DNA from: Flavobacterium chungbukense | Lineage (GTDB): Bacteria; Bacteroidota; Bacteroidia; Flavobacteriales; Flavobacteriaceae | Assembly: GCF_020805785.1 (NCBI RefSeq) | Contig: NZ_JAJGZV010000003.1 | Coordinates: 186,001-250,000, forward strand | Direction: 5' to 3' | Length of the DNA stretch: 64,000 bases | Shown here: positions 16,817 through 25,210 of the stretch, in pieces | Position numbering within the stretch: position 1 is the stretch's first letter | How the letters are laid out: every line of letters begins with the position of its first letter | The notes under the pieces: model-generated | What the model saw: the letters and a program-made list of their open reading frames with translations, nothing else | What the model was told of the DNA's origin: nothing | The model's database searches: none | Translations under genes and position numbers: made by a program

Positions 16817-17182
16817 TTATCGGTTAATTTCAAAATCTTTAATAATTTCTGCGTCAAAATAAGCAATATAATCTGCCATCACGGCTCGCACTTTTTCTGA
16901 ATTATCTTGAAGGTAATTGCACAAATAAACATCTAAAGTTAGCTGATTGTATTCTGGCCAAGTATGTATACAAATATGCGATTCTTTAAGACAGTACGAA
17001 ATCGTAAAACTATCATTATCAAAATCATGTACGACAGCACCAACTTTCTCAAGTTCGTATTTTTCTAAAATGGAATTGGTAACCGTAACAAAACCTTTAC
17101 TATCTGTAAGCTTTCTAGTTTCGTCGACATGTAAAGTAACCAGTTTATGCAGTCCTGGCGAATAAGGAGGTAAATCCATCAA
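16817..17182 (-). CDS. speD: S-adenosylmethionine decarboxylase (SpeD family)
   Basis: 121-residue prokaryotic AdoMet decarboxylase, which makes the aminopropyl donor for polyamine synthesis. The self-cleavage/pyruvoyl motif KESHICIHTWPE is present (Glu67-Ser68 expected cut, His69 adjacent), as is the Cys-bearing LDVYLCNY segment. It is the first gene of the operon that runs to at least 12064, and perhaps 10516, with three-base or negative gaps. A promoter (TTTG/TATATTTG) precedes it. The 'PPYSPGLHKLVTLHVDETRK' start is slightly unlike E. coli SpeD but normal for short family members. Confidence 0.85.
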   Translation of the reverse strand: MMDLPPYSPGLHKLVTLHVDETRKLTDSKGFVTVTNSILEKYELEKVGAVVHDFDNDSFTISYCLKESHICIHTWPEYNQLTLDVYLCNYLQDNSEKVRAVMADYIAYFDAEIIKDFEINR

Positions 17183-17204
17183 ATTATTTGTATTACACAG
17201 GAGT

Positions 17205-17231
17205 CAAATATATAATATTTTCTGTAACAAA
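17205..17231 (-). promoter_or_regulatory. Promoter of the speD-DUF4178-DUF350-speE-like operon
   Basis: Reading the minus strand: TTTG (17231-17228), 15 bases, TATATTTG (17212-17205), then 22 bases to the speD ATG. Both boxes fit the Bacteroidota housekeeping pattern. Confidence 0.6.
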
Positions 17232-17275
17232 ATAATGTGGGAAACCGTATTTTAGATATAGTTTTTTGAAAGAAA

Positions 17276-17310
17276 AAACCCAAACCTTAAAGTACAGTAG
17301 GTTTGGGTTT
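17276..17310 (-). terminator. Terminator after tRNA-Ser
   Basis: Perfect 12-bp stem AAACCCAAACCT / AGGTTTGGGTTT with an 11-base loop, directly downstream of the tRNA on its strand and followed by a T run on that strand. Confidence 0.8.
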
Positions 17311-17316
17311 TATTTG

Positions 17317-17403
17317 CAGAAAGGAAGGGATTCGAACCCTCGATACAGTTACCCATATACTAGCTTTCCAGGCTAGCTCCTTAAACCACTCGGACACCTT
17401 TCT
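17317..17403 (-). tRNA. tRNA-Ser (GGA anticodon)
   Basis: 87-base cloverleaf with a long variable arm. The acceptor stem AGAAAGG pairs fully with CCTTTCT, with discriminator G. The anticodon stem is GCTAGC/GCTAGT-like around loop CTGGAAA, giving GGA. The T arm reads GAGGGTTCGAATCCC. The CCA end is not encoded. Confidence 0.95.
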
Positions 17404-17454
17404 ATTTTGGTCTGCAAAGAACAATAAAAAAAATGAGTTTTACAACGTAAACTT

Positions 17455-18333
17455 TTAAGATTCGTTTATGCTTTTTCTAAATTCCTCCATGAATAATTTA
17501 ACCGCTTTCTTTTGGTAACCTCCAATTGTCAGCATAAAAGATTCTCTTTTGGTTGCAACGCCAGTAATTTGTATCGCCTTGAGCTGATCCCAACCTTTTA
17601 AAGCTTTTTCTGCAACAATTGTCGCCCAATCACTATTTTCCACCATTTGCAATAATGCATGAATAGAATGTAGTTCAATCGAGATTTTTGGCGTCATATT
17701 AAATTTCTGAAACAACTCTTCTACAAATTCTCTCGAATTAGAACCTTTTCCGGGCAAAACTAACTCAATCTCATCCATTTTTTTGAAAGCTATTTTGTCT
17801 AAATGTGCCAAAGGATGTGTTTTGGAAACTGCCATTACCATGTTCGAAATAAACAAAGGCACTTTCTGAATCGGAGGTTCAATCGGATGGGACGAAATAA
17901 CCAAAACAACATCCAATGCATTATTAAGAAGTTTTTGTTCTAATGCTTCTGTTGTTCCGTACTCCACGACAATTTTTAGATTTTGATATTGTTTGGCAAA
18001 CGCATGAACAATTGGTAAAATCAATAATCCGAAAATATAGGTAACGCCAATTCGCAGTTCGCCACCAATCATTTCGTTTAAATCTTCGATTGCCTGTTTT
18101 CCATTTTCTATATTTTCAACTACTTTTTTAGCGTGAACTAAAAACACAGAACCCGCTTCTGTCAACTGTACTTTTTTTCCAATTCGTTTAAACAAGGGCA
18201 GACCAAGCTCTTCTTCTAATTTTTTTATTTGCTGCGAAAGTCCCGATTGCGTTACAAAACACAACTCTGCTGCTTTGGTAAAGTGCAAAACCTCAGCGGT
18301 TTTAATAAAATACTGTAATTGATAAATCTCCAT
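17455..18333 (-). CDS. LysR-family transcription regulator
   Basis: 292 residues with the winged helix-turn-helix at the N-terminus (LQYFIKTAEVLHFTKAAELCFVTQSGLSQQIKKLEEELGL-type sequence, residues 5-45) and a two-lobed effector domain after residue 90. Divergent from the MFS transporter gene by 91 bases, the classic arrangement for a LysR protein and its target. A palindrome TACTTATTACAAGTA at 18349-18363 is the likely binding site. The effector cannot be told. Confidence 0.9.
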   Translation of the reverse strand: MEIYQLQYFIKTAEVLHFTKAAELCFVTQSGLSQQIKKLEEELGLPLFKRIGKKVQLTEAGSVFLVHAKKVVENIENGKQAIEDLNEMIGGELRIGVTYIFGLLILPIVHAFAKQYQNLKIVVEYGTTEALEQKLLNNALDVVLVISSHPIEPPIQKVPLFISNMVMAVSKTHPLAHLDKIAFKKMDEIELVLPGKGSNSREFVEELFQKFNMTPKISIELHSIHALLQMVENSDWATIVAEKALKGWDQLKAIQITGVATKRESFMLTIGGYQKKAVKLFMEEFRKSINES

Positions 18334-18348
18334 ATTGATAAGTTTTAC

Positions 18349-18363
18349 TACTTATTACAAGTA
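18349..18363. promoter_or_regulatory. Probable LysR operator
   Basis: Interrupted palindrome TACTT-ATTAC-AAGTA, 16 bases upstream of the lysR start in the divergent intergenic region. Size and symmetry fit LysR-type sites. Confidence 0.5.
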
Positions 18364-18424
18364 AAATTATTAATTTTTCTAATGAAATCATAATCCCGAC
18401 CTTTGTATTAAAATATTTAGAGTT

Positions 18425-19669
18425 ATGTTTAAAGCCTTAAAATCAAAAAATTTCAAACTGTTCTTTTATGGTCAATCTGTTTCAGTTATCGGAACCTGGA
18501 TGCAGAAAACAGCCGTGAGTTGGATGGTTTACAGTATAACGGGTTCTGTTTTTTTATTGGGATTGGCTACTTTTTTGAGTATGATTCCGTCCTTGTTTTT
18601 AGCTCCTTTGGCAGGAAGTATAATCGGAAGATACGACAGACACAAAACGTTACTTTTTTTACAGTCTCTTGCTATGCTTCAGGCGGCAACTTTAGCTTTG
18701 CTGATTTATTTTAAAATATACAATATCAATTTTATTTTGGCTTTGAGCCTTATTCAGGGAATTATCAATGCCTTTGACATGACTTGCCGTCAAACTATGA
18801 TGATTGATATTGTAAACGATAAAGAAGATCTTCCAAATGCTGTTGCACTCAATTCGACAATGAACAATTTTGCGCGTATTGCAGGTCCAGCGCTTGCAGG
18901 AATTATTCTGCACGAATACGGTGAAGACATTTGTTTTATTGGGAATTTCTTGAGTTATATTCCTGTTTTAATTTCATTACTGTTAATGAAAATGACTCCA
19001 CATATTAAAGCTGAAAATAAACTTAATATGGTGGATGATCTTTTGGAAGGTTTGGATTACGTTAAAAAAGAAACCGAAATGGCAAGAATGCTAATGATGC
19101 TTACTTGCAGCAGTTTGTTTGTTATTTCTTTCAATACCTTAATGCCTGTTTTTGCCAAAGATATCTTTAGTGGAAATGCCGAAACCTTTAGCTGGTTCGA
19201 AAGTGCTGCCGGAATTGGCTCTGTTTTATCTGCCATTTATTTAGCAAATCTAAAATCTGCAGAAAACATGAGCAAATTAATGATTGCAGCCAGCTTACTT
19301 CTTGGTTGTAGTGTAATTGTTTTAGCCATTTCAAACAGCATCACGGTTGCTTTGATTTGTATGACTCTAAGCGGAATCGGAATGATGGGACAAACTTCTT
19401 CTATTAACATTTATATTCAAACACACAGTTCTGTCAATATGCGTTCTAGAAGTATCAGTTATTTTATGATGGCTTATCAAGGAATGATTCCTGTTGGAAG
19501 TTTAATAATTGGCTACGTTTCTCATTCGCTTGGCGTAAGAACTACAGTTGCGATTCAAGGAATTATTTGTATTCTTTCTGTGTTGGTTTATGTATATTAT
19601 AAAAAACATAAAGAAACTGAGGAAGATTTGGAAACTTGTCCGGTTCCGTATCGAAATTCCAAAAATTAA
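18425..19669 (+). CDS. MFS transporter (MFS_3 / EntS-like exporter family)
   Basis: 414-residue inner-membrane transporter with about twelve hydrophobic segments. The N-terminus FKALKSKNFKLFFYGQSVSVIGTWMQ and the loop LAGSIIGRYDRHKTL (motif A-like) are typical of the MFS_3 exporters related to EntS. The C-terminal tail is charged. It is divergent from the LysR regulator that probably controls it. Substrate unknown; exporters of this branch move siderophores or drugs. Confidence 0.85.
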   Translation: MFKALKSKNFKLFFYGQSVSVIGTWMQKTAVSWMVYSITGSVFLLGLATFLSMIPSLFLAPLAGSIIGRYDRHKTLLFLQSLAMLQAATLALLIYFKIYNINFILALSLIQGIINAFDMTCRQTMMIDIVNDKEDLPNAVALNSTMNNFARIAGPALAGIILHEYGEDICFIGNFLSYIPVLISLLLMKMTPHIKAENKLNMVDDLLEGLDYVKKETEMARMLMMLTCSSLFVISFNTLMPVFAKDIFSGNAETFSWFESAAGIGSVLSAIYLANLKSAENMSKLMIAASLLLGCSVIVLAISNSITVALICMTLSGIGMMGQTSSINIYIQTHSSVNMRSRSISYFMMAYQGMIPVGSLIIGYVSHSLGVRTTVAIQGIICILSVLVYVYYKKHKETEEDLETCPVPYRNSKN

Positions 19670-19703
19670 ATTCCAATTTCCAAAATGACAACTAAACGTG
19701 TTC

Positions 19704-19736
19704 AACTTTGTCAAAGTTTTGAACTTTGACAAAGTT
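19704..19736. terminator. Bidirectional hairpin between MFS and asparaginase genes
   Basis: Perfect 15-bp inverted repeat: AACTTTGTCAAAGTT, TTG loop, AACTTTGACAAAGTT. Each arm is itself a near-palindrome (AACTTTG-T-CAAAGTT). It sits between convergent genes. The flanks hold further repeat-like DNA (AATTCCAATTTCC and its complement GGAATTTGGGA at 19754). Confidence 0.65.
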
Positions 19737-19786
19737 CTTTACGGCAAAGCATTGGAATTTGGGATTTTAAATATTGTGATTTAGAT

Positions 19787-20815
19787 TTAAGAAATTTCCC
19801 CTCGAAGTGCAGTTTCAAAAATATCTTTAAACTCGTTTTGTGGAATATCATGTCCAAGCAAATACATTAATTTGGTAATTGCGGCTTCTGTAGTAATGTC
19901 TTTTCCAGAAATAACTCCAAGAGATTTTAAAGCTGTACTCGTTTCATATTGTCCCATATTTACGCTTCCGCCAGAACATTGTGTTACGTTTACAATATGC
20001 ATTCCAGATTTGATGGCTTTTTCAATTAAGTTTAAAAACCAATCTTCGGTTGGCGCATTTCCAGAACCATAAGTTTCTAGAACAATTCCTCGTAAACCTT
20101 GAGTTGCCAGTATTGAAGCCAAAACAATTTCGCTCATTCCTGGAAACATTTTGATAATCGCAACATGATTATCTAAGTTTTTATGAACGATGAGTTTTGA
20201 GTCTTTATTTATGGGAAGAAATAAATGTTTATTCAATTTTAAATGAACGCCAGATTCTACCAATTCAGGATAATTTGGCGCTGTAAAAGCTCTAAAATGT
20301 TCTGCGTTTACTTTAGAAGTTCGGTTACCGCGGTATAATTTGTATTCAAAGTACAAACAAACTTCTGTGATAACTGGTTTTCCATTTTCTAAAAGTGATG
20401 CAATCTGAATCGCTGTAATTAAATTTTCTTTTGCATCGGTACGCAAATCTCCAATTGGCAATTGCGATCCTGTAAACACAACTGGTTTAGCTAGATTCTC
20501 CAGCATAAAACTTAATGCCGAAGCCGAATATGACATGGTATCTGATCCGTGAAGCACTACAAATCCGTCGTAAGAAGCATAATTTTCCTCGATAATAGTG
20601 GCAATTTTAGTCCACATTTCGGGATTCATATTAGAAGAATCAATTGGATGTTCAAATGAAATCGATTCGATTTCACAGTCCAATTGTTTGATTTCTGGAA
20701 TTTTCTGAATTAATTTACCAAAGTTGAACGCTTTAAGCGACCCTGTTTCAAAGTCTTTGCTCATACCGATAGTTCCTCCGGTATAAATCAGTAATATTTT
20801 AGCTTTAGATGACAT
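19787..20815 (-). CDS. ansA: Type I L-asparaginase
   Basis: 342-residue cytoplasmic enzyme hydrolysing asparagine to aspartate and ammonia. The two catalytic threonine motifs are present: YTGGTIGM (Thr15) and VLHGSDTMSYSA (Asp92-Thr93 pair). No signal peptide, consistent with the type I cytosolic form. Its start overlaps the end of the upstream acyltransferase gene by 11 bases, so the two are probably co-transcribed, although they have no obvious joint pathway. Confidence 0.9.
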   Translation of the reverse strand: MSSKAKILLIYTGGTIGMSKDFETGSLKAFNFGKLIQKIPEIKQLDCEIESISFEHPIDSSNMNPEMWTKIATIIEENYASYDGFVVLHGSDTMSYSASALSFMLENLAKPVVFTGSQLPIGDLRTDAKENLITAIQIASLLENGKPVITEVCLYFEYKLYRGNRTSKVNAEHFRAFTAPNYPELVESGVHLKLNKHLFLPINKDSKLIVHKNLDNHVAIIKMFPGMSEIVLASILATQGLRGIVLETYGSGNAPTEDWFLNLIEKAIKSGMHIVNVTQCSGGSVNMGQYETSTALKSLGVISGKDITTEAAITKLMYLLGHDIPQNEFKDIFETALRGEIS

Positions 20816-21941
20816 CTTGGTATTTCAATTTATTGACAACAGGATTAGCATACATTGCCAAAAATCCTTGTCTGGTAACAGGATTATCGCTTCCGATTCT
20901 CATCTCTAAACGACGTTCAAAAAGTGATTTTTCGCTTTCTTTGTATTTGTGAGCAAATTTATCTGTTTCGTTTAAAATGTCGTAAGCAATAAAATTAGTC
21001 GGCCATAATTGATAGTTTTTCAAAACAACATCATCAATTGTTTGTGCCAAAGCCTGAACTTGCTTATTTACATTGTCGTTTTCAGCCACAATTTGATCGA
21101 TTTCTGTATCTAGAACATCTCCGACAGAAATGTGTATTCTTTTTTTAGTTCCCATGATACCACTTAAAATGGTCATGAAATCTTCATTTTTATCTTTTAC
21201 GTAAACTTCGTTATTAGCTTCTGCCATTAATTGTGGCATTTTCAAAACATCCGTTGGATCATATTCATATGAAATAGAAACTGGGACGATTTTCAATTTT
21301 TTGAAATAATCCATCAAATTAGCTTCATCAGAACCCATTCCAATCATTTTCAGAACGCCTGGATTGGTTTCGTCATTTCCGTCTTTTGTTCTTCCTTCTC
21401 TCTGTGCAATCCAAACCGAACGATTTTCGCGAAGCAATAATTGTCCCATATATTCTGCAAGCAGTTTAGAACTTTGCAGCATTTCACGAGGTGTTAATCC
21501 TCTTAAAACCAAAAAGTTTCTGTTCAATTTTGCTAAAGTGGCCAAGAAAGCTTTCTTTACTAAATTGTCTCCAATTGCAGAAGCAGTCATTACTAAACCA
21601 TGTTCGAACAAACACACATTTAATAAAGTAGTATCCAAAAGAATATCTCTATGATTGGAGATAAACAAATAAGAAGTATTAGGTTCTAGTTTTTCAAAAC
21701 CCGAAGTTGTAAGACCTTCAGAGCTTTTTTCTAAAACTTTCTGAATGGTGTTGTAAATAAAATTGCATTGAAAATCACGAATAGAATGTGTTTTCTTTAA
21801 TTGTTCCTTCCAAACCTCATCTTCCACGTCCGGAAAAGTAAAGTTCATCATGGTTTTCATCATAGGATGATTTACCACACCATGAAGTGCTTCATTTATT
21901 TCGGAATCATAAAACGGTCGAATGGCATCAAATCTCTGCAT
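20805..21941 (-). CDS. 1-acylglycerol-3-phosphate acyltransferase family protein
   Basis: 378 residues. The acyltransferase motif is LFISNHRDILLDTTLL, an NHRD version of the PlsC H(x)nD catalytic box seen in Bacteroidota homologues. Further blocks are WIAQREGRTKDGND (substrate-phosphate-binding type) and KIVPVSISYEYDP. It likely acylates a lysophospholipid or related glycerol phosphate at the inner membrane. No transmembrane helix is obvious. Overlaps ansA at its 3' end. Confidence 0.8.
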   Translation of the reverse strand: MQRFDAIRPFYDSEINEALHGVVNHPMMKTMMNFTFPDVEDEVWKEQLKKTHSIRDFQCNFIYNTIQKVLEKSSEGLTTSGFEKLEPNTSYLFISNHRDILLDTTLLNVCLFEHGLVMTASAIGDNLVKKAFLATLAKLNRNFLVLRGLTPREMLQSSKLLAEYMGQLLLRENRSVWIAQREGRTKDGNDETNPGVLKMIGMGSDEANLMDYFKKLKIVPVSISYEYDPTDVLKMPQLMAEANNEVYVKDKNEDFMTILSGIMGTKKRIHISVGDVLDTEIDQIVAENDNVNKQVQALAQTIDDVVLKNYQLWPTNFIAYDILNETDKFAHKYKESEKSLFERRLEMRIGSDNPVTRQGFLAMYANPVVNKLKYQDVI

Positions 21942-22004
21942 TATTTATTTGGGTTTAAGTGGGCAAAAGAACAAAAAAAAAATTAAAGTTTTGTAAGGCT
22001 AGGG

Positions 22005-22784
22005 TTAAATCCCAAAAACGTCTTTTGAATTCTGTGTGGTTATTGCTGCAATTTCTTCTGCAGAAACACCATAAATATCGCTTAATTTAGCTATTACATT
22101 GACTAAATAACTGCTTTCATTTCGTTTTCCTCTGTACGGAATTGGCGCTAAATAAGGAGAATCTGTCTCCAAAACGATGTGTTTTAAATCGATCTGATTT
22201 AAAAACTGATCGATTTTTCCGTTCTTGAAAGTGACAACTCCTCCAATTCCTAGTTTCATATTATATGAAATGGCTTGCTGCGCTTGTAATAAAGTTCCTG
22301 AAAAACAATGAAAAATCCCAAATAAATCTTCAGATTTTTCTCCTTCTAAAACTTCAAAGATTTCATCAAATGCTTCTCGGCAATGAATTACAATCGGTAA
22401 TTTGTATTGTTTTGCCAGCTGAATTTGTCTTTTAAAAGCAATTTGCTGTTCTTTTAAATGTGTTTTATCCCAATACAGATCGATTCCGATTTCGCCTACA
22501 GCGTAGAATTTTCGCTTTGACAATTCGGTTTCTACATGCGTCAATTCTTCCAAATAATTATCTTTCACGTAAGTGGGATGCAAACCCATCATTAGAAACA
22601 CATTATCGGGATAATTTTTCTCTAAATCATACATAGATTGTGTCGCCGCAGCATCGATTGCAGGAATAAAGAAACGAGTTACTCCAGCATTAATAGCGCG
22701 CTGTATCATTTCGTCACGATCCTGATCAAATTCTTCAGAATATAAGTGCGTGTGGGTATCGGTAATAATTGGTGTTGAATTCAA
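22005..22784 (-). CDS. TatD-family metal-dependent hydrolase
   Basis: 259 residues, full family length. The metal-binding signature ITDTHTHLYSEEFDQDRDEM starts at residue 6; further motifs are GLHPTYV, AVGEIGIDLYWDK, LPIVIHCREAFDE, GIFHCFSGT and VLETDSPYLAPIPYRGKRNESSY, all typical of TatD deoxyribonucleases. Acts in the cytoplasm on DNA 3' ends or similar substrates. Stands 63 bases from the acyltransferase gene. Confidence 0.9.
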   Translation of the reverse strand: MNSTPIITDTHTHLYSEEFDQDRDEMIQRAINAGVTRFFIPAIDAAATQSMYDLEKNYPDNVFLMMGLHPTYVKDNYLEELTHVETELSKRKFYAVGEIGIDLYWDKTHLKEQQIAFKRQIQLAKQYKLPIVIHCREAFDEIFEVLEGEKSEDLFGIFHCFSGTLLQAQQAISYNMKLGIGGVVTFKNGKIDQFLNQIDLKHIVLETDSPYLAPIPYRGKRNESSYLVNVIAKLSDIYGVSAEEIAAITTQNSKDVFGI

Positions 22785-22925
22785 TGATATAATTTTAAAG
22801 CTGTCAAAATTACGACAATATTAAAAGAATACCAATTTTGTAGAGATTACGCGAAGCAGATTTAATTGTTTCACTTTGTGAAAACGATAAAAACTTTTTT
22901 TTCGTTTCTTTTTATTTTGTCCTCT

Positions 22926-23012
22926 TAAGGAACGAAGAACCTCACAAGCAGCTTCGCAAAGAAAACCCCCATTTTTTCCGCAAATTAGCTAGTGTGATCC
23001 TTCGTTCCTTAT
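22926..23012. repeat. Intergenic element bounded by inverted arms
   Basis: TAAGGAACGAAG at 22926-22937 faces CTTCGTTCCTTA near 23000-23012, about 60 bases apart, in the 248-base gap between tatD and an S41-protease remnant. The arms start and end the element in the way of dispersed flavobacterial intergenic repeats. No gene is seen inside. Confidence 0.45.
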
Positions 23013-23032
23013 GATGACATACTTAAAATATA

Positions 23033-23221
23033 TTATTTGCCTGTTTCAATAAACAATAAAGCTCGGTCTAAAACCTCATCTTTTCCTTCTTGAATACCTT
23101 TGATTGTTGGTTTTATTTCTATATCAGGAATGATGCCAATTCTTTGGGTTTCGGTATTTCTAGCTGCGCTAAAAATCACTTGAGACATCAAAATGAGAAT
23201 TAATAAAATAATTTTTTGCAT
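23033..23221 (-). pseudogene. Remnant of an S41-family peptidase (internal deletion)
   Basis: A 62-residue frame from ATG 23221 joins a signal peptide (MQKIILLILILMSQVIFS) directly to TQRIGIIPDIEIKPTIKGI...DEVLDRALLFI. The latter matches the extreme C-terminus of S41 (C-terminal processing-type) proteases, where this segment follows the catalytic core. The several hundred residues expected between are missing, so I call it an internally deleted remnant. The frame is open upstream to 23320, which is unlikely to be translated. It might still be exported as a short peptide. Confidence 0.6.
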
Positions 23222-23350
23222 CAGTTTATTTCGGTTAAGTTTCAATTGTTTTGGGACAATTCTTATAAAAAGAAAATCGAATTTAGAACTAAAATTCCAA
23301 ATTCGATTGAGGTTTTCCACAATGGGATAAAATTTTTTTTAAATATTAAA

Positions 23351-24076
23351 TCATTCCAGCTCTTCTAATAGGCGTTCTACTTCATCATAATCTTCGTAAT
23401 CTTGAGAAATAGTCTGCAGAATCTCCTTGCATTCCGCGTATTTCCCTTGTTTCAATTTAGATAAAGCCAGATTCCATTTTGCTTTTTCTTTGTAGGCAGA
23501 ATTTCCAGTTTCTAATTCTTTAAAAATGTCTTCTGCTTTTACATATTTCCCAACCTGCAACAATGAAATGCCATAGAAATAACGAATTTCTGGTGAATTG
23601 TTTTCCTTTAAAATACTTTCAAAAAGCGGAATTGCCTTTTCATATCTTTTTCCGTTAAAATTGTCTTCGGCTTTTTTCAAAGTTTCTTCAGAGACACCTC
23701 TTTCGGTAAAATAAGCGCTTTCTGGATGATTGTAATCTTCAAAATTGGGGTAATGATTATAATCAAAGAAAAACAACCCAAACATAATGGCGATAGAAGC
23801 TGCCACCGCAAAATACCACGGCTTAAGCGAAACGACTTTGGTTTTCTTATTGTTGAAATATTTGTCTGAAATTCGAGTCAGGTTTTCAGCAAAAATTTCT
23901 CTTTCTGCTTCTTGTCCGAATTTATTCTCCAGTTGAAAATGCATTTCTTTGAAACTTTCAAATGCTGAGGCAAATTCTGCATCTTCATTTAATTGTTTCT
24001 CAAAATTATTTTTTTCATCAACGGTCAGTTCGCCTTGAAGATATTGGTCAAATAGTATGTAGCGTTCTTCGTTCAT
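23351..24076 (-). CDS. Anti-sigma-factor-like membrane protein with TPR domain
   Basis: 241 residues: a helical cytoplasmic N-terminus (YLQGELTVDEKNNFEKQLNEDAEF, residues 12-36), one membrane span (about 87-106), then a periplasmic TPR-like domain (about 128-241, AEDNFNGKRYEKAIPLFESIL, KYVKAEDIFKELE, KQGKYAECKEIL). No HxxxCxxC zinc motif. It starts two bases after the sigma gene, so the pair is translationally linked. The topology fits a membrane sensor that holds the sigma factor until an envelope signal arrives; the role is inference. Confidence 0.75.
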   Translation of the reverse strand: MNEERYILFDQYLQGELTVDEKNNFEKQLNEDAEFASAFESFKEMHFQLENKFGQEAEREIFAENLTRISDKYFNNKKTKVVSLKPWYFAVAASIAIMFGLFFFDYNHYPNFEDYNHPESAYFTERGVSEETLKKAEDNFNGKRYEKAIPLFESILKENNSPEIRYFYGISLLQVGKYVKAEDIFKELETGNSAYKEKAKWNLALSKLKQGKYAECKEILQTISQDYEDYDEVERLLEELE

Positions 24077-24078
24077 GA

Positions 24079-24663
24079 CTAATTGTTTTTTAAAGAGTTA
24101 AAATTTTTCGCTTCCTGAATCCATTCTGTTAGCTGTCCTACGCACAACGATTTCTTTTTTCTAACATAACCATAAGTTACATTAAGTTTTTGTGCCACTT
24201 CTTCCATCGATTTTAACGTAAAACTGAGTTTCAAAACTTCTTGACATTTTTCTCCCAGTTTCAGAAACATAGTATCGAAAAGCTTTTGTTTTTCATCAAA
24301 TTCTTCCGCTTGTGCAATCAGTTCGTGGGCAGATTCATTAATAGATACTACATTCTCGTAAATTGTTACCCCTTTATTAGATGATTTTTTTAATTCGTTT
24401 AGCCAGCGTCTTTTACACAAAAGGAAAAAATACGCATCAAACGGACAAGTTAATTGAAGTGTTTTGGCTTTCGCCTGATTAAAAAGCAAGATTAAGACTT
24501 CTTGAATCACGTCTTGCGCCTGATCTTTATCGCCTGAATTATTGGTTATAAACAATACTGCTTTTGGAGCAAATTTCTTGTATATCATCTCAATAACAAC
24601 CGAGTCGTTTGCGGCAAGCCCGTCGATATATTTCTGATCAGGATGAATTTTATTTTGACTCAT
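24079..24663 (-). CDS. ECF-type RNA polymerase sigma factor
   Basis: 194 residues. Region 2 is recognisable around KFAPKAVLFITNNSGDKDQAQDVIQEVLILLF (residues 27-58) and region 4 around KCQEVLKLSFTLKSMEEVAQKLNVTYGYVRKKKSLC (137-173), with the helix-turn-helix at VAQKLNVTYGYVRKK. It is the first gene of the pair with the TPR anti-sigma-like protein. Three identical-looking promoter motifs in the divergent region 24722-25212 are plausible targets. No copy faces the sigma gene itself. Confidence 0.88.
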   Translation of the reverse strand: MSQNKIHPDQKYIDGLAANDSVVIEMIYKKFAPKAVLFITNNSGDKDQAQDVIQEVLILLFNQAKAKTLQLTCPFDAYFFLLCKRRWLNELKKSSNKGVTIYENVVSINESAHELIAQAEEFDEKQKLFDTMFLKLGEKCQEVLKLSFTLKSMEEVAQKLNVTYGYVRKKKSLCVGQLTEWIQEAKNFNSLKNN

Positions 24664-24721
24664 AAAAAAGACATTTTACAGCTAATTTAAAAAAAGTATC
24701 TCACAAAATTTAAAAAACAAA

Positions 24722-24750
24722 GGGTAACAATATTGCAATCAATTGTATAT
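24722..24750 (+). promoter_or_regulatory. Candidate ECF promoter 1 (GGGTAACAA element)
   Basis: GGGTAACAA at 24722-24730, nine bases, then CAATTGTATAT from 24740. The same two blocks recur twice at 25115 and 25182. It faces the 99-residue gene at 24795. The -35-like GTAAC core resembles ECF -35 boxes. Confidence 0.6.
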
Positions 24751-24794
24751 ATCAAAATAAAAGTCTTTTAAAAACTCATAAAAAATTAAAAGAA

Positions 24795-25094
24795 ATGAAA
24801 AGTTATTCCTTAACCAACGAAAAAAATTTGGATCGATTTTACGAAATAATTGCTGCCAAAACCCGAAATGGTTTTACCATAACAGAACATAATGAGAAAC
24901 TGCCTTATGTGGTTTTATCTAAAGAAAAGAAAGAAATAAACCATGCACTGCATTTATTCATCAGTTTTATGACTTTAGGATTTTGGATTATCGTCTGGAT
25001 TTATCTAATTCTGAATTTCTCCCGCAAAAAAGACATTCTAGTCGCTGTTGACGAAGACGGAAATCTGTTTGAAGATAAATGTCTTTCTGCTTAA
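24795..25094 (+). CDS. Small membrane protein
   Basis: 99 residues: a polar N-terminal half (DRFYEIIAAKTRNGFTITEHNEKLPYVVLSKEKKEI) and a long hydrophobic stretch (ALHLFISFMTLGFWIIVWIYLIL, about residues 56-80) with a Lys/Arg-rich stop-transfer and an acidic tail VDEDGNLFEDK. No family recognised. It is divergent from the sigma gene by 131 bases and has candidate ECF promoter 1 in front, so it is the best guess for a directly sigma-controlled gene. Confidence 0.65.
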   Translation: MKSYSLTNEKNLDRFYEIIAAKTRNGFTITEHNEKLPYVVLSKEKKEINHALHLFISFMTLGFWIIVWIYLILNFSRKKDILVAVDEDGNLFEDKCLSA

Positions 25095-25114
25095 ATAAAA
25101 AAATTAAAAACGAA

Positions 25115-25143
25115 GGGTAACAAATTTTAAAGCCAATTGATAT
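25115..25143 (+). promoter_or_regulatory. Candidate ECF promoter 2 (GGGTAACAA element)
   Basis: GGGTAACAA at 25115-25123, ten bases, CAATTGATATA from 25134. Downstream sequence CGATATAAAAGCC also resembles the copy at 24722 (CAAAATAAAAGTC), so about 50 bases are shared. Confidence 0.6.
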
Positions 25144-25181
25144 AACGATATAAAAGCCTTTAAAAATATTTTTTGAAAACG

Positions 25182-25210
25182 GGGTAACAAAATAAAAACC
25201 AAATTGATTT
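25182..25210 (+). promoter_or_regulatory. Candidate ECF promoter 3 (GGGTAACAA element)
   Basis: GGGTAACAA at 25182-25190, ten bases, AAATTGATTTA from 25201. Lies 67 bases after copy 2, giving tandem promoters ahead of the lipoprotein gene at 25285. Confidence 0.6.

Noticed and set aside
17317..17403. tRNA-Ser as an attachment site for an integrated element
   Set aside because: No integrase, no repeated tRNA 3' end and no foreign-looking block on either side.
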